Assembly: GCF_020515525.1 (NCBI RefSeq)
Contig: NZ_JAIYEP010000001.1
Coordinates: forward strand, 62,001-126,000
DNA: 64,000 nt
Reading direction: 5' to 3'
Source of the DNA: Rhodococcus yananensis
GTDB lineage: Bacteria; Actinomycetota; Actinomycetes; Mycobacteriales; Mycobacteriaceae
Position numbers and translations under genes: made by a program. Under the pieces are notes generated by a model. The model saw only the letters and a list, made by a program, of their open reading frames with translations, was not told where the DNA came from and did not search any database. This document shows positions 39,525 through 46,855 of the stretch, piece after piece (position 1 is the stretch's first letter; each line of letters begins with the position of its first letter).

Positions 39525-39538
39525 TGAAACTTGTTTCA
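39525..39538. promoter_or_regulatory. KstR-type operator
   Basis: TGAAACTTGTTTCA is a perfect 14-bp inverted repeat that fits TnnAACnnGTTnnA, the consensus reported for KstR, the TetR repressor of sterol catabolism in mycobacteria and rhodococci. It is 17 bases before the ketosteroid isomerase ATG, where a bound repressor would block transcription or initiation. No kstR gene is in the window. Confidence 0.75.
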
Positions 39539-39555
39539 GTTCTGAAGGGGACGAC

Positions 39556-39939
39556 ATGGCACCGGCACCCGATTCGATCCGCTCCACCGTCGAGAACTAC
39601 GTACGTTCGGTCGCGAAGGGAACCACCGACGAGATCCTGGCGCTGTATGCGCCGGGAGCGACCGTCGAGGACCCCGTGGGAACACCGGTCCGCACCACCG
39701 ACGAGGAACTCCGCGAGTTCTACTCGGTGCTCGAGTCGCTCGACCAGACGGGTGAGGTGATCACCGTGAAGATCGCCGGAAACACGGCCGCCTTCCTGTT
39801 CCGGCTGGTCACGCACCTCGGGGAGCAGGACATCGTCATGGAGGTCATCGACGTGATGACGTTCGACGACGACGCCCGGATCACCGGCATGAAGGCGTAC
39901 TGGAACCAGGAGGACATGCAGACGGTACCGGCGGGCTGA
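39556..39939 (+). CDS. Steroid delta-isomerase (ketosteroid isomerase, SnoaL-like fold)
   Basis: A 127-aa protein with the cone-shaped nuclear-transport-factor-2 fold pattern of 3-oxo-delta5-steroid isomerases. The catalytic set of bacterial KSI can be placed as Tyr15 (VENYVRS), Asp39 (ATVEDPVG) and Asp99 (EVIDVMTF), matching Tyr14, Asp38 and Asp99 of the Comamonas enzyme. It would move the delta-5 double bond to delta-4 in 3-ketosteroids, the step after 3-beta-hydroxysterol oxidation. AAGGGG precedes the ATG, and a KstR-like operator lies 17 bases upstream. Its stop shares a base with the next ATG. Confidence 0.88.
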   Translation: MAPAPDSIRSTVENYVRSVAKGTTDEILALYAPGATVEDPVGTPVRTTDEELREFYSVLESLDQTGEVITVKIAGNTAAFLFRLVTHLGEQDIVMEVIDVMTFDDDARITGMKAYWNQEDMQTVPAG

Positions 39940-40916
39940 TGGAGACGCGCCGCATCGACGTCGACGGTTTCACGTGGAACATCCACGATGCGGGATCGGG
40001 ACCTGCCGTCGTGTGCTGCCACGGTTTCCCCGGGCTCGGCTACAGCTACCGTCACCAGACCCCGCCGCTCGTCGACGGTGGATACCGGGTGGTCGCACCC
40101 GACATGCCGGGCTACGGTCACACCGACCGCCCCCGCGCGGTCGAGGAATACACCGACGTGGCGGTCGCGGATCGACTCGTGGGCCTGCTCGATGCCCTGG
40201 ACATCGACGAGGCGGTCCTCGTCGGACACGATTTCGGGGCGCCCGCCGTGTGGACCACCGCGTTGCGGCACCCCGAGCGGGTCGCGGGTGTCGTCCTGCT
40301 GTCGGTGCCCTACAACGCCGACCGCAGCCCGGTGCGTCCCAGCGAGGCGTTCGCGGCGATGGCGCGCCGTCACTTCCTGCACCTGCACTATTTCCAGGAA
40401 GTCGGCGTCGCCGAGGCGGAACTCGATCCGCGGGCCGGCGAGTTCCTGCGCAGACTGTTCTTCGCGTTGTCCGGTGGCTACCGCTACCTGGACATCTGGA
40501 CGCACCCCTCGGAAGGCAACGGTTACCTCGACGTCCTCCCCGAGGCCCCGGACCTGCCGTGGCGTTGGCTCACCGAGGCGGAACACGCGCACTACGCGGA
40601 CGAATTCGCCCGCACCGGATTCGGTGGCGGCCTGTCGTGGTACCGGGCGTACGACGCCAACTGGTCCGCGTCGCGCGACTACGACGGTGTCTCGCTGGGG
40701 GTACCCACGCTGTTCATCGCGGGGGCACAGGACCCCGTCGTCGCCATGATGGGGTCGGGCGCGCTCGACCGGATGCGGCAGTCGGTTCCGGACCTGCGAG
40801 GCGTCCACCTCCTCGAAGGAGCCGGGCATTTCGTGCAGATGGAACGCCGATACGAGGTCAACAAGCTCATCCTCGGGTTCCTGTCGACGTTGTATCGGCG
40901 CAAACGATCCGAATAA
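39939..40916 (+). CDS. Alpha/beta hydrolase, epoxide-hydrolase-like
   Basis: A 325-aa hydrolase with the oxyanion-hole HGFPG motif (about residues 28-32), the nucleophile elbow GHDFGAP with Asp as nucleophile (about 94-100), cap-domain tyrosines and the catalytic His in GAGHFVQ (about 298). This pattern fits epoxide hydrolases of the EphA type; haloalkane dehalogenases share it but have a different halide site. The gene overlaps the isomerase stop (TGATG), so both come from one KstR-controlled transcript and the hydrolase probably acts on a sterol-derived compound. A parS-like sequence lies within its first 45 bases. Confidence 0.87.
   Translation: METRRIDVDGFTWNIHDAGSGPAVVCCHGFPGLGYSYRHQTPPLVDGGYRVVAPDMPGYGHTDRPRAVEEYTDVAVADRLVGLLDALDIDEAVLVGHDFGAPAVWTTALRHPERVAGVVLLSVPYNADRSPVRPSEAFAAMARRHFLHLHYFQEVGVAEAELDPRAGEFLRRLFFALSGGYRYLDIWTHPSEGNGYLDVLPEAPDLPWRWLTEAEHAHYADEFARTGFGGGLSWYRAYDANWSASRDYDGVSLGVPTLFIAGAQDPVVAMMGSGALDRMRQSVPDLRGVHLLEGAGHFVQMERRYEVNKLILGFLSTLYRRKRSE
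39966..39981. promoter_or_regulatory. Distal parS-like sequence
   Basis: GGTTTCACGTGGAACA matches the parS consensus at 14 of 16 positions, including the central CACGTG and flanking TTT. It lies about 38 kb from the main parS cluster, inside coding sequence. Actinobacteria often carry dispersed parS copies near oriC, but a chance match in GC-rich coding DNA is possible. Confidence 0.4.
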
Positions 40917-40944
40917 CCTGTCGCGACGCGCACTCCGCCATACG

Positions 40945-42009
40945 ATGGCGGGCGTGGCCACCGACACCGCAAGACGCGGATTCGGAACGGTGCTCGTGCT
41001 GGTCGCGCTCGCGACGGGGGCATGCACGTCGGGAGGTGCTCGCAGCGCCGAACCCGTCCGCCTCGACGTCGCGACCGCGCAGGGCGACCACCCCTGGACC
41101 GGACTGTTGCTGCCGGCCCAGGTACCCGTCGCGGTCCCCGCACCGCCCGCGGACGCCGTCGGCGATGCGGGTGATCCTGTCGGCGCCGTCGGAACGCCGG
41201 CCGTGTCCGGAAACCGGACGGCGCTCTACGGGGGCAGCCTCGACCGTGAACTCTGCGACCGCAACGAACTCGTCGCGACCCTCGAGGACGATCCGGCCAA
41301 GGCGGCCGCGTGGATGGGGATCGTCGGAACCAACGACATTCCCGCCTACACGCGGTCGCTCACCCCGGTCCTGCTCCGGGCCGACACCCGGGTGACCCGC
41401 TACGACTACGAGGACGGTGCGGCACGCCCGGTACAGGCCGTACTCGAGACCGGCACCGTCGTCCTCGTCGACGATCGCGGTGTCCCCCGTGTGCGGTGCG
41501 CGCGCGGTAACCCGCTGTCGACGCCGGTGCTCGCGGCGTCCCCCGAGTTCGAGGGCACCGAATGGCCCGACCTCGACACGGAACGGCTGTTCGTGGTGCA
41601 ACCCGCACCCGAACCGATGGGTGAACTGACCGTCGTCGACATCACCACCGGCAACCTGCTGCCCGTTCCGATCGGTGCCGGGTTGCTGGCTCCCCCCGTC
41701 CCGGATCCCGAACCGGCCCCGACTCCCGAACAGGTCGCGACACAAGCGGCGCAACCCGAGCCCGAACCAGCACCGGCACGGCGGAACAACACGCCCGCAC
41801 CGGCACCGGCACCGGCACCGAACCCCGAGCCGCCACCGCCCCCGCCACCGCCCGCCCCGGAACCCCCGCCCGCACCGGCACCGCCGCCGGAACCGGTTCC
41901 GGCTCCGGTACCGCCTGCGCCCGCGCCCGTACCGGCGCCGGCACCTCCACCGCAGATTCGGATCGAGATTCCCGGAGGTCCGCCGGTCGTCATCCCGATC
42001 CCGTTCTGA
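40945..42009 (+). CDS. DUF6777 lipoprotein with a proline-rich tail
   Basis: A 354-aa secreted protein. The signal peptide (GFGTVLVLVALATGACTSGG) ends in a lipobox with the lipidated Cys near residue 27. Residues about 85-240 form the DUF6777 domain (LYGGSLDRELCDRNELVATL; AWMGIVGTNDIPAYTRSLTP; VLVDDRGVPRVRCARGNPL) of unknown function. The last 110 residues are Pro/Ala/Glu repeats ending PPVVIPIPF, which may span or cross-link in the cell wall. An ATG at 40945 and a GTG at 40954 are both possible starts. It begins 28 bases after the hydrolase gene. Confidence 0.82.
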   Translation: MAGVATDTARRGFGTVLVLVALATGACTSGGARSAEPVRLDVATAQGDHPWTGLLLPAQVPVAVPAPPADAVGDAGDPVGAVGTPAVSGNRTALYGGSLDRELCDRNELVATLEDDPAKAAAWMGIVGTNDIPAYTRSLTPVLLRADTRVTRYDYEDGAARPVQAVLETGTVVLVDDRGVPRVRCARGNPLSTPVLAASPEFEGTEWPDLDTERLFVVQPAPEPMGELTVVDITTGNLLPVPIGAGLLAPPVPDPEPAPTPEQVATQAAQPEPEPAPARRNNTPAPAPAPAPNPEPPPPPPPPAPEPPPAPAPPPEPVPAPVPPAPAPVPAPAPPPQIRIEIPGGPPVVIPIPF

Positions 42010-42018
42010 CCGGAGTCG

Positions 42019-42708
42019 TCAGCCGCGAGGTCGAACCACGATCTCGGTGGGATGTGCATCCGCCGGGGTCTCGATGGCCTGTCGCACCGCCCGGGCCACC
42101 GTCGACGCCCTCAGGAAGCGGGTGGCGTCGTACTCGGCGCCCTCGGTCGCGACGATCGCACGCTGCATGTCGGTGTCGATACGACCCGGATGCACCGACG
42201 TCACACGCAGGTCCGGCTCCTCCTGGCGAAGCGCGTCCCCGAATGCACGCAACGCGAACTTGCTCGCCGCGTACGAACCCCACCCCGGATTCGCGCGCAG
42301 ACCCGCGCCGGAGTTGATCAGCACGACGTGTCCGCGTGCGGCCCGCAACATCGGCAGCAGCAGCCGCGTCGCCGCGACCACCGAGAACACATTGGCCTCC
42401 ATCGCGCGCCGCCACTGGTCGACGTCCGACTCCGCGACGGTACCGAGTTCGGCGACACCGGCATTGTGGACGAGCACGTCCAACCGGCCCATCCCCCGCT
42501 CTCGGAGTGCGTCGACGGCGCGCGCGAGCGCGTCGTGGTCGAGCAGATCCACCGGCCACGGCGTCGCCCCGGGTAGTTCGTCGAGGATCGACGTCAGCGA
42601 CTCGGGTCGCCGCGCGCCGAGAAGCAGGTCGTGTGTGGGGGCGAGTTCGCGTGCGATCGCGGCGCCGAGTCCGCGGCTCGCTCCGGTGACGAGAGCTGTC
42701 GGTCGCAT
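42019..42708 (-). CDS. Short-chain dehydrogenase/reductase (classical SDR)
   Basis: A 229-aa classical SDR with the cofactor loop TGASRGLG (residues 8-15), NAG motif (HNAGVAELG), catalytic Ser in INSGAGL and the YxxxK pair in YAASK. The NADP/NAD preference is not obvious; the Arg after the glycine loop favours NADP. The substrate is unknown. Start ATG at 42708. Divergent from the EthA-like monooxygenase gene, with a symmetric inverted repeat in the shared promoter region; the two enzymes may work on the same ketone or alcohol. Confidence 0.9.
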   Translation of the reverse strand: MRPTALVTGASRGLGAAIARELAPTHDLLLGARRPESLTSILDELPGATPWPVDLLDHDALARAVDALRERGMGRLDVLVHNAGVAELGTVAESDVDQWRRAMEANVFSVVAATRLLLPMLRAARGHVVLINSGAGLRANPGWGSYAASKFALRAFGDALRQEEPDLRVTSVHPGRIDTDMQRAIVATEGAEYDATRFLRASTVARAVRQAIETPADAHPTEIVVRPRG

Positions 42709-42739
42709 GCCGTCGACCCTATCCCCCACCCGAGTGTGG

Positions 42740-42786
42740 GCGAATGTATCGCCCGATCGAATGAGGAGGCTGGACGATACATTCGC
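42740..42786. promoter_or_regulatory. Divergent promoter region with a 12-bp inverted repeat
   Basis: GCGAATGTATCG (42740-42751) and its exact reverse complement (42775-42786) are separated by 23 bases. Each arm contains a -10-like TACATT, read leftward at 42743-42748 for the SDR and rightward at 42778-42783 for the monooxygenase. A dimeric regulator binding both arms could control both genes together; none is encoded next to them. Confidence 0.6.
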
Positions 42787-42856
42787 TCGATCCGCCGGAG
42801 GCGGAACGGCCACGACGGCCACAATGGAGGCAGCGGACTCGCGAGAGGAGTTGCCC

Positions 42857-44290
42857 GTGGAACACGTCGACGTGCTGATCGTCGGTGCCGGACTGTCGGG
42901 GATCGACGCGGCATACCGGCTGCAGACGCGGTGCCCCGACCGGACGTACGCGATCCTCGAGGCACGTGACGCGATCGGCGGAACCTGGGATCTGTTCCGG
43001 TACCCGGGCGTGCGGTCGGACAGCGACATGTTCACACTCGGGTTCCCGTTCCGACCGTGGCGCGGTGACACCTCGATCGCCGACGGCGGCGACATCCTGC
43101 AGTATCTGCGCGACACCGCCGCGGAGTTCGGGATCGACCGGCGGATCCGGTTCGGGCACGAGGTGGTGGAGGCCTCCTGGGATTCGTCGAGTGCGCGGTG
43201 GACGGTACGGTCGGTCGCCGACGGGGTGAGCGTCGAGACGAACTGCTCGTTCCTGTACCTGTGCAGTGGATACTACGATTACGAATCCGGTCACCGGCCG
43301 GACATTCCCGGGCTCGGCGACTTCGCGGGGACCGTCGTGCATCCCCAGTTCTGGCCCGAGGAACTCGACTGCGACGGCCGGAAGGTCGTGGTGATCGGCA
43401 GCGGCGCCACCGCGATCACGCTCGTTCCGGCGCTCGCCGAGAAGGCCGAGCACGTCACGATGCTGCAGCGCTCCCCGTCGTACATCATGTCGCTGCCGGC
43501 ACACGATCCGTTCGCGCGGTCGGTCGGGAGGGCGCTGCCCGACACGGTCGCGCAACGGCTGGTCCGGGTCAAGAACATCATCGCGAATCTCGGCTTCTAC
43601 CAACTGTGCCGGCACGCGCCGTTCGTCGCGACACGGTTCCTGCGGTGGGTGGCCACCCGGAACCTGCACGAACCGTCCCTGGTGGATCCGCATTTCACCC
43701 CGACGTACCGGCCGTGGGATCAGCGACTGTGTCTCGTCCCCGACGCCGACCTGTTCCGCACGTTGAACTCGGGCCGCGCGACGGTGGTCACCGACCGCAT
43801 CGACACGGTCACGGAGAAGAGCATCCGTCTCGCATCGGGCGCGGAACTCGAAGCGGACGTCATCGTCACCGCGACCGGACTGAAGTTGCTGCCGGCGGGC
43901 GGGATCACGGTGACCGTCGACGGGGAGCGGGTCGATCCCGCCGACACGTACATCTATCGGGGGACGATGCTCGGCGGCGTCCCGAATCTCGCGTTGTGCC
44001 TCGGTTACACGAACGCGTCGTGGACCCTCCGCGCCGACCTGGCCTCACTGTTCGTCTGTCGTCTGCTGAACCACATGGGCCGGAACGGTTTCCGAATCGC
44101 CACGCCGGACCGCCACCGCGATCCGCGACCGAAACCGCTGCTCGGGTTGACGTCCGGTTACGTGACCCGCGCCGCGGCGATCCTGCCGAAGCAGGGGTCG
44201 CGTGGTCCGTGGCGGATGCGACAGAACTATCTGCTCGATCTACCGGAGATGCGGTTCGGTCGGCTCGACGACCACATGACGTACTCCTGA
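42857..44290 (+). CDS. EthA-like Baeyer-Villiger monooxygenase
   Basis: A 477-aa flavin monooxygenase closely resembling EthA of M. tuberculosis, the enzyme that activates ethionamide. It has the FAD loop GAGLSG (about residues 10-15), the conserved DLFRYPGVRSDSD segment, the Baeyer-Villiger fingerprint FAGTVVHPQFWP (about 150-161) and the NADPH loop VIGSGATAITL. It should convert ketones to esters or oxidise sulfur in thioamides using NADPH and O2. The GTG at 42857 is supported by GAGGAG 6 bases upstream and a start like that of EthA; an ATG 11 codons earlier is possible. There is no EthR-like gene beside it. Confidence 0.93.
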   Translation: MEHVDVLIVGAGLSGIDAAYRLQTRCPDRTYAILEARDAIGGTWDLFRYPGVRSDSDMFTLGFPFRPWRGDTSIADGGDILQYLRDTAAEFGIDRRIRFGHEVVEASWDSSSARWTVRSVADGVSVETNCSFLYLCSGYYDYESGHRPDIPGLGDFAGTVVHPQFWPEELDCDGRKVVVIGSGATAITLVPALAEKAEHVTMLQRSPSYIMSLPAHDPFARSVGRALPDTVAQRLVRVKNIIANLGFYQLCRHAPFVATRFLRWVATRNLHEPSLVDPHFTPTYRPWDQRLCLVPDADLFRTLNSGRATVVTDRIDTVTEKSIRLASGAELEADVIVTATGLKLLPAGGITVTVDGERVDPADTYIYRGTMLGGVPNLALCLGYTNASWTLRADLASLFVCRLLNHMGRNGFRIATPDRHRDPRPKPLLGLTSGYVTRAAAILPKQGSRGPWRMRQNYLLDLPEMRFGRLDDHMTYS

Positions 44291-44295
44291 TCGCA

Positions 44296-45321
44296 TCAAG
44301 GCTTTTCGACGTGCCCGTCGGGGTACCGGGCGAAGCGTCCGGCGTCGACGGAATGGACGGGCCCGTCGTCGTCCCACGGCCAGCCGCCGAACCCGGTGCG
44401 ACGATAGTCGGCGAACGCCTGCCGCACCCCCGCCTCGTCGGTGAGGACGAACGGACCGTAGGACACGACGGGTTCGCGGATCGGCCTGCCCTGCAGCAGA
44501 AGAATGCGGGTGGTGTCGGCACCACCGGTGACGGGCAGCGGCATCGACGCATCGACGACCGCACCGTGGCCGGCAGTCACCGGCCGACCACCGATGGTCA
44601 CGGGCGCACCGTCGTACACGTAGAGCACCCGTTGCGTGTCGGTGCCCGCGGCGGACGGAATCTCCCATCGCACACCGGCCGACAGGTCGATGTTCCAGAT
44701 CGCGACGTCCGTGTCGGGTCGCGACGCCCACGAATCCGGTGGTGGCGGAGGCGCGGTCGCGCCGCCGAGCGTTCCGGCGAGCACGCGGACGGACGCGGTG
44801 CGCCCGGCGTCGTCGTCGAACGTGACGGTGGGGGTGTCGCCGTCCCACAGCATCGAGAAGTGCGGGTCGGCGCTCTTCGATTCGGCGGGCAGGTTCAGCC
44901 AGATCTGGAACAACTCGAGCGGGTTCTCCCGGTCGCGGTGCAGCAGCGGGAACATCTCGCTGTGCACGATGCCACGCCCGGCGGTGAGCCACTGGGTGTC
45001 GCCGTCACCGAAACGCGCCGAGGCGCCCACGGAGTCGGAATGATCGACGAAGCCGGAGCACACGAAGGTCACCGTCTCGAAGCCGCGGTGCGGGTGTCCG
45101 GGGAAACCCGGAACCACCGTGCCGTGGTACATGTTCCAGCCCGCGGGGTTGCCGAAGTCCTGGCCGAGGGGGCGGCCGTCGAGCGGTGCGTCCGGGCCCA
45201 GGGCGTCGTTGCCGGCCGGGTAGTCGTCGACGTGGTGGGCGACGAACAGGAACGGATCGATGGTCTGCCAGGGCGAGCCGAGCTCGAACACCTGCAGGAC
45301 CGGGGAGCCCGCGGAAGTCAT
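44296..45321 (-). CDS. Pirin-family protein
   Basis: A 341-aa double-cupin protein. The N-terminal cupin carries the metal-binding motif PGFPGHPHRGFETVTFV (about residues 87-103) with the two conserved histidines, followed by GRGIVHSEM. Pirins bind Fe or other metals; some act as quercetinases, others as redox-sensing co-regulators, and the role here is unknown. The start is the ATG at 45321, which overlaps the stop of the upstream spermidine-synthase-like gene by four bases, so the two are coupled. Confidence 0.9.
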   Translation of the reverse strand: MTSAGSPVLQVFELGSPWQTIDPFLFVAHHVDDYPAGNDALGPDAPLDGRPLGQDFGNPAGWNMYHGTVVPGFPGHPHRGFETVTFVCSGFVDHSDSVGASARFGDGDTQWLTAGRGIVHSEMFPLLHRDRENPLELFQIWLNLPAESKSADPHFSMLWDGDTPTVTFDDDAGRTASVRVLAGTLGGATAPPPPPDSWASRPDTDVAIWNIDLSAGVRWEIPSAAGTDTQRVLYVYDGAPVTIGGRPVTAGHGAVVDASMPLPVTGGADTTRILLLQGRPIREPVVSYGPFVLTDEAGVRQAFADYRRTGFGGWPWDDDGPVHSVDAGRFARYPDGHVEKP

Positions 45322-46223
45322 GGCGTGGTCGACACCGCGGCACACGGCGTTGTTCCCGGTCGGTGCGGCACCTCGTCGTCGTCGAGGATCCTCGCGCCAC
45401 CCGCGAACGCCGTGACCTGGGCGTCGCGTCGGAGCTGCGCGGGAACCGCGCCGCCGAGCAGGTCGTGGACCAACGACGCGGAATCGCCGAGCGGGGCATC
45501 GCTTCCGGCGATCACGATGTTGCCGTAGCGGCGCCCCTTGAGCATCGCCGGGTCGGCGATGATCGCGGTGTGTGCGAACACCGAACCGATGGTCGCGGCC
45601 TCCCGCTTCGCGGTGGTCAGGTCACGGGTGTCGCCACAGTTGACGACGTAGATGCCGCCCGGCGCCAGCACCCGGTGGGCGTGTCGGGTGAACTGTTCGG
45701 TGGTCAGTGCGACGGGGGTACGGTTGATCGCGAACACGTCGCGGACGATCACGTCCCGAGAGGCGTCCGTGAGGGTTGTGAGCACCGCACGTGCCTCCCC
45801 CGCCCGGATGCGCAGCAGCGGAGCGCGAGGCAGATCGAACCAGTCGCGGACGAGTTCGGCGAGACGACCGTCGATCTCCACGACGACCTGCCGCGCATCG
45901 GGGTAGACCGCGGCGAACCACCGAGCCATCGTGCATGCCCCACCACCGAGGTGCAGGACGCGGATCCGCTGGTCGCGAGGGTGGCGGTCGCCGACGAGCA
46001 TCGCGATCCACCGCATGTACTCGAACTCGAGCAGCGTCGGATCGTCCAGATCGATGTGTGAGCTGGGTACGCCGTTGACCTCGAGGATCCAACCGTCGGG
46101 CCGGTACCGGTCCTTGATCAGCTCACATGTTCCCGTGTCGATGTCGTACCGACCTTCGATCGGACCGCGACCCGCAGTGCCGTCCGGCACCGACGCGGCC
46201 CGGCCACTCCGTTGCCTGCCCAT
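45318..46223 (-). CDS. Spermidine-synthase-like SAM-fold protein
   Basis: A 301-aa protein with the polyamine-synthase/methyltransferase Rossmann fold: LEFEYMRWIAML, the glycine motif HLGGGACTMARWF (about residues 90-102), the acidic VVEIDGRL (about 113-120) and VRDVF in place of the usual VIVRDAF aminopropyl-transfer loop. Many actinobacterial relatives lack the spermidine synthase catalytic aspartates and are annotated only as fused or orphan polyamine-synthase-like proteins. The first 25 residues are basic and disordered. Coupled to the pirin gene downstream. Confidence 0.8.
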   Translation of the reverse strand: MGRQRSGRAASVPDGTAGRGPIEGRYDIDTGTCELIKDRYRPDGWILEVNGVPSSHIDLDDPTLLEFEYMRWIAMLVGDRHPRDQRIRVLHLGGGACTMARWFAAVYPDARQVVVEIDGRLAELVRDWFDLPRAPLLRIRAGEARAVLTTLTDASRDVIVRDVFAINRTPVALTTEQFTRHAHRVLAPGGIYVVNCGDTRDLTTAKREAATIGSVFAHTAIIADPAMLKGRRYGNIVIAGSDAPLGDSASLVHDLLGGAVPAQLRRDAQVTAFAGGARILDDDEVPHRPGTTPCAAVSTTP

Positions 46224-46370
46224 GCCGACCAGTCTATTCGCGTCCGCCGGGGGCCTCGCGTGGCACCGGTGTCGGAACGTGTTCGGGTTGCGTCCGTGAG
46301 GATGGTGTACGAGCCGGGTCGGACCCAGATGACCACTGCCCGACGTGATGGCGCAGGTCGAGGGTCGAGC

Positions 46371-46751
46371 TCAGGCACCGTTGTTCTCGGCCGCGAACGC
46401 GGCCCGCAGATCGGCGGCCTCCTGCGCCGACGCATACGCCCAGGCACGGTGCCCCGATGCGAGGACCACCTCCACCCGCTCGTAGTCGTCGACCTCGTAG
46501 CGGTCGGCGGCGGCCAACTCGCTGTCGGTCAGTTGCAGGCGTCCGCCGTGCACCGATGCACCACCGGGATCGCGCCGCAACATCGGATGCCGGTCCAGTC
46601 CGCTGGCCGCCAGGACGTCGGGGTCGGTGATCAGGACGTCCTCCACCCGGAATCCGGGCAGCGAGTCGTCCTCGCAGTCGACGAGCCGGCCGAACACGGC
46701 CTGTTGGACGGCGGGATCGCGCAGGGTTCCGTATGTGAAGAGCAGGTGCAT
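46371..46751 (-). CDS. Gamma-glutamylcyclotransferase (AIG2-like) family protein
   Basis: A 126-aa protein with the substrate-loop YGTLRDP (residues 7-13) and the conserved acidic YEVDDYERVEVVL region that holds the catalytic Glu. Family members cyclise gamma-glutamyl compounds to 5-oxoproline; the exact substrate is not visible from sequence. It is divergent from the GH63 hydrolase gene. Confidence 0.85.
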   Translation of the reverse strand: MHLLFTYGTLRDPAVQQAVFGRLVDCEDDSLPGFRVEDVLITDPDVLAASGLDRHPMLRRDPGGASVHGGRLQLTDSELAAADRYEVDDYERVEVVLASGHRAWAYASAQEAADLRAAFAAENNGA

Positions 46752-46855
46752 GTTTCGCAGAGTAGTTGCGGTCCGGCACGGGAGAACGTGCGGTTCCTCA
46801 CGTGACGGTCACCGCATCGGCGTACGGATCTTCGGCGAGGGTCGAGAATGGGACG

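Noticed and set aside
41700-41960. Dense CACCGG/CCGCCG-type repeats
   Set aside because: They simply encode the Pro/Ala-rich tail of the DUF6777 protein; no independent repeat element is indicated.
41675-42856. Extension of the monooxygenase frame to 41675
   Set aside because: It would cross the SDR gene and its promoter; the GTG at 42857 has a good ribosome site and matches the EthA start.
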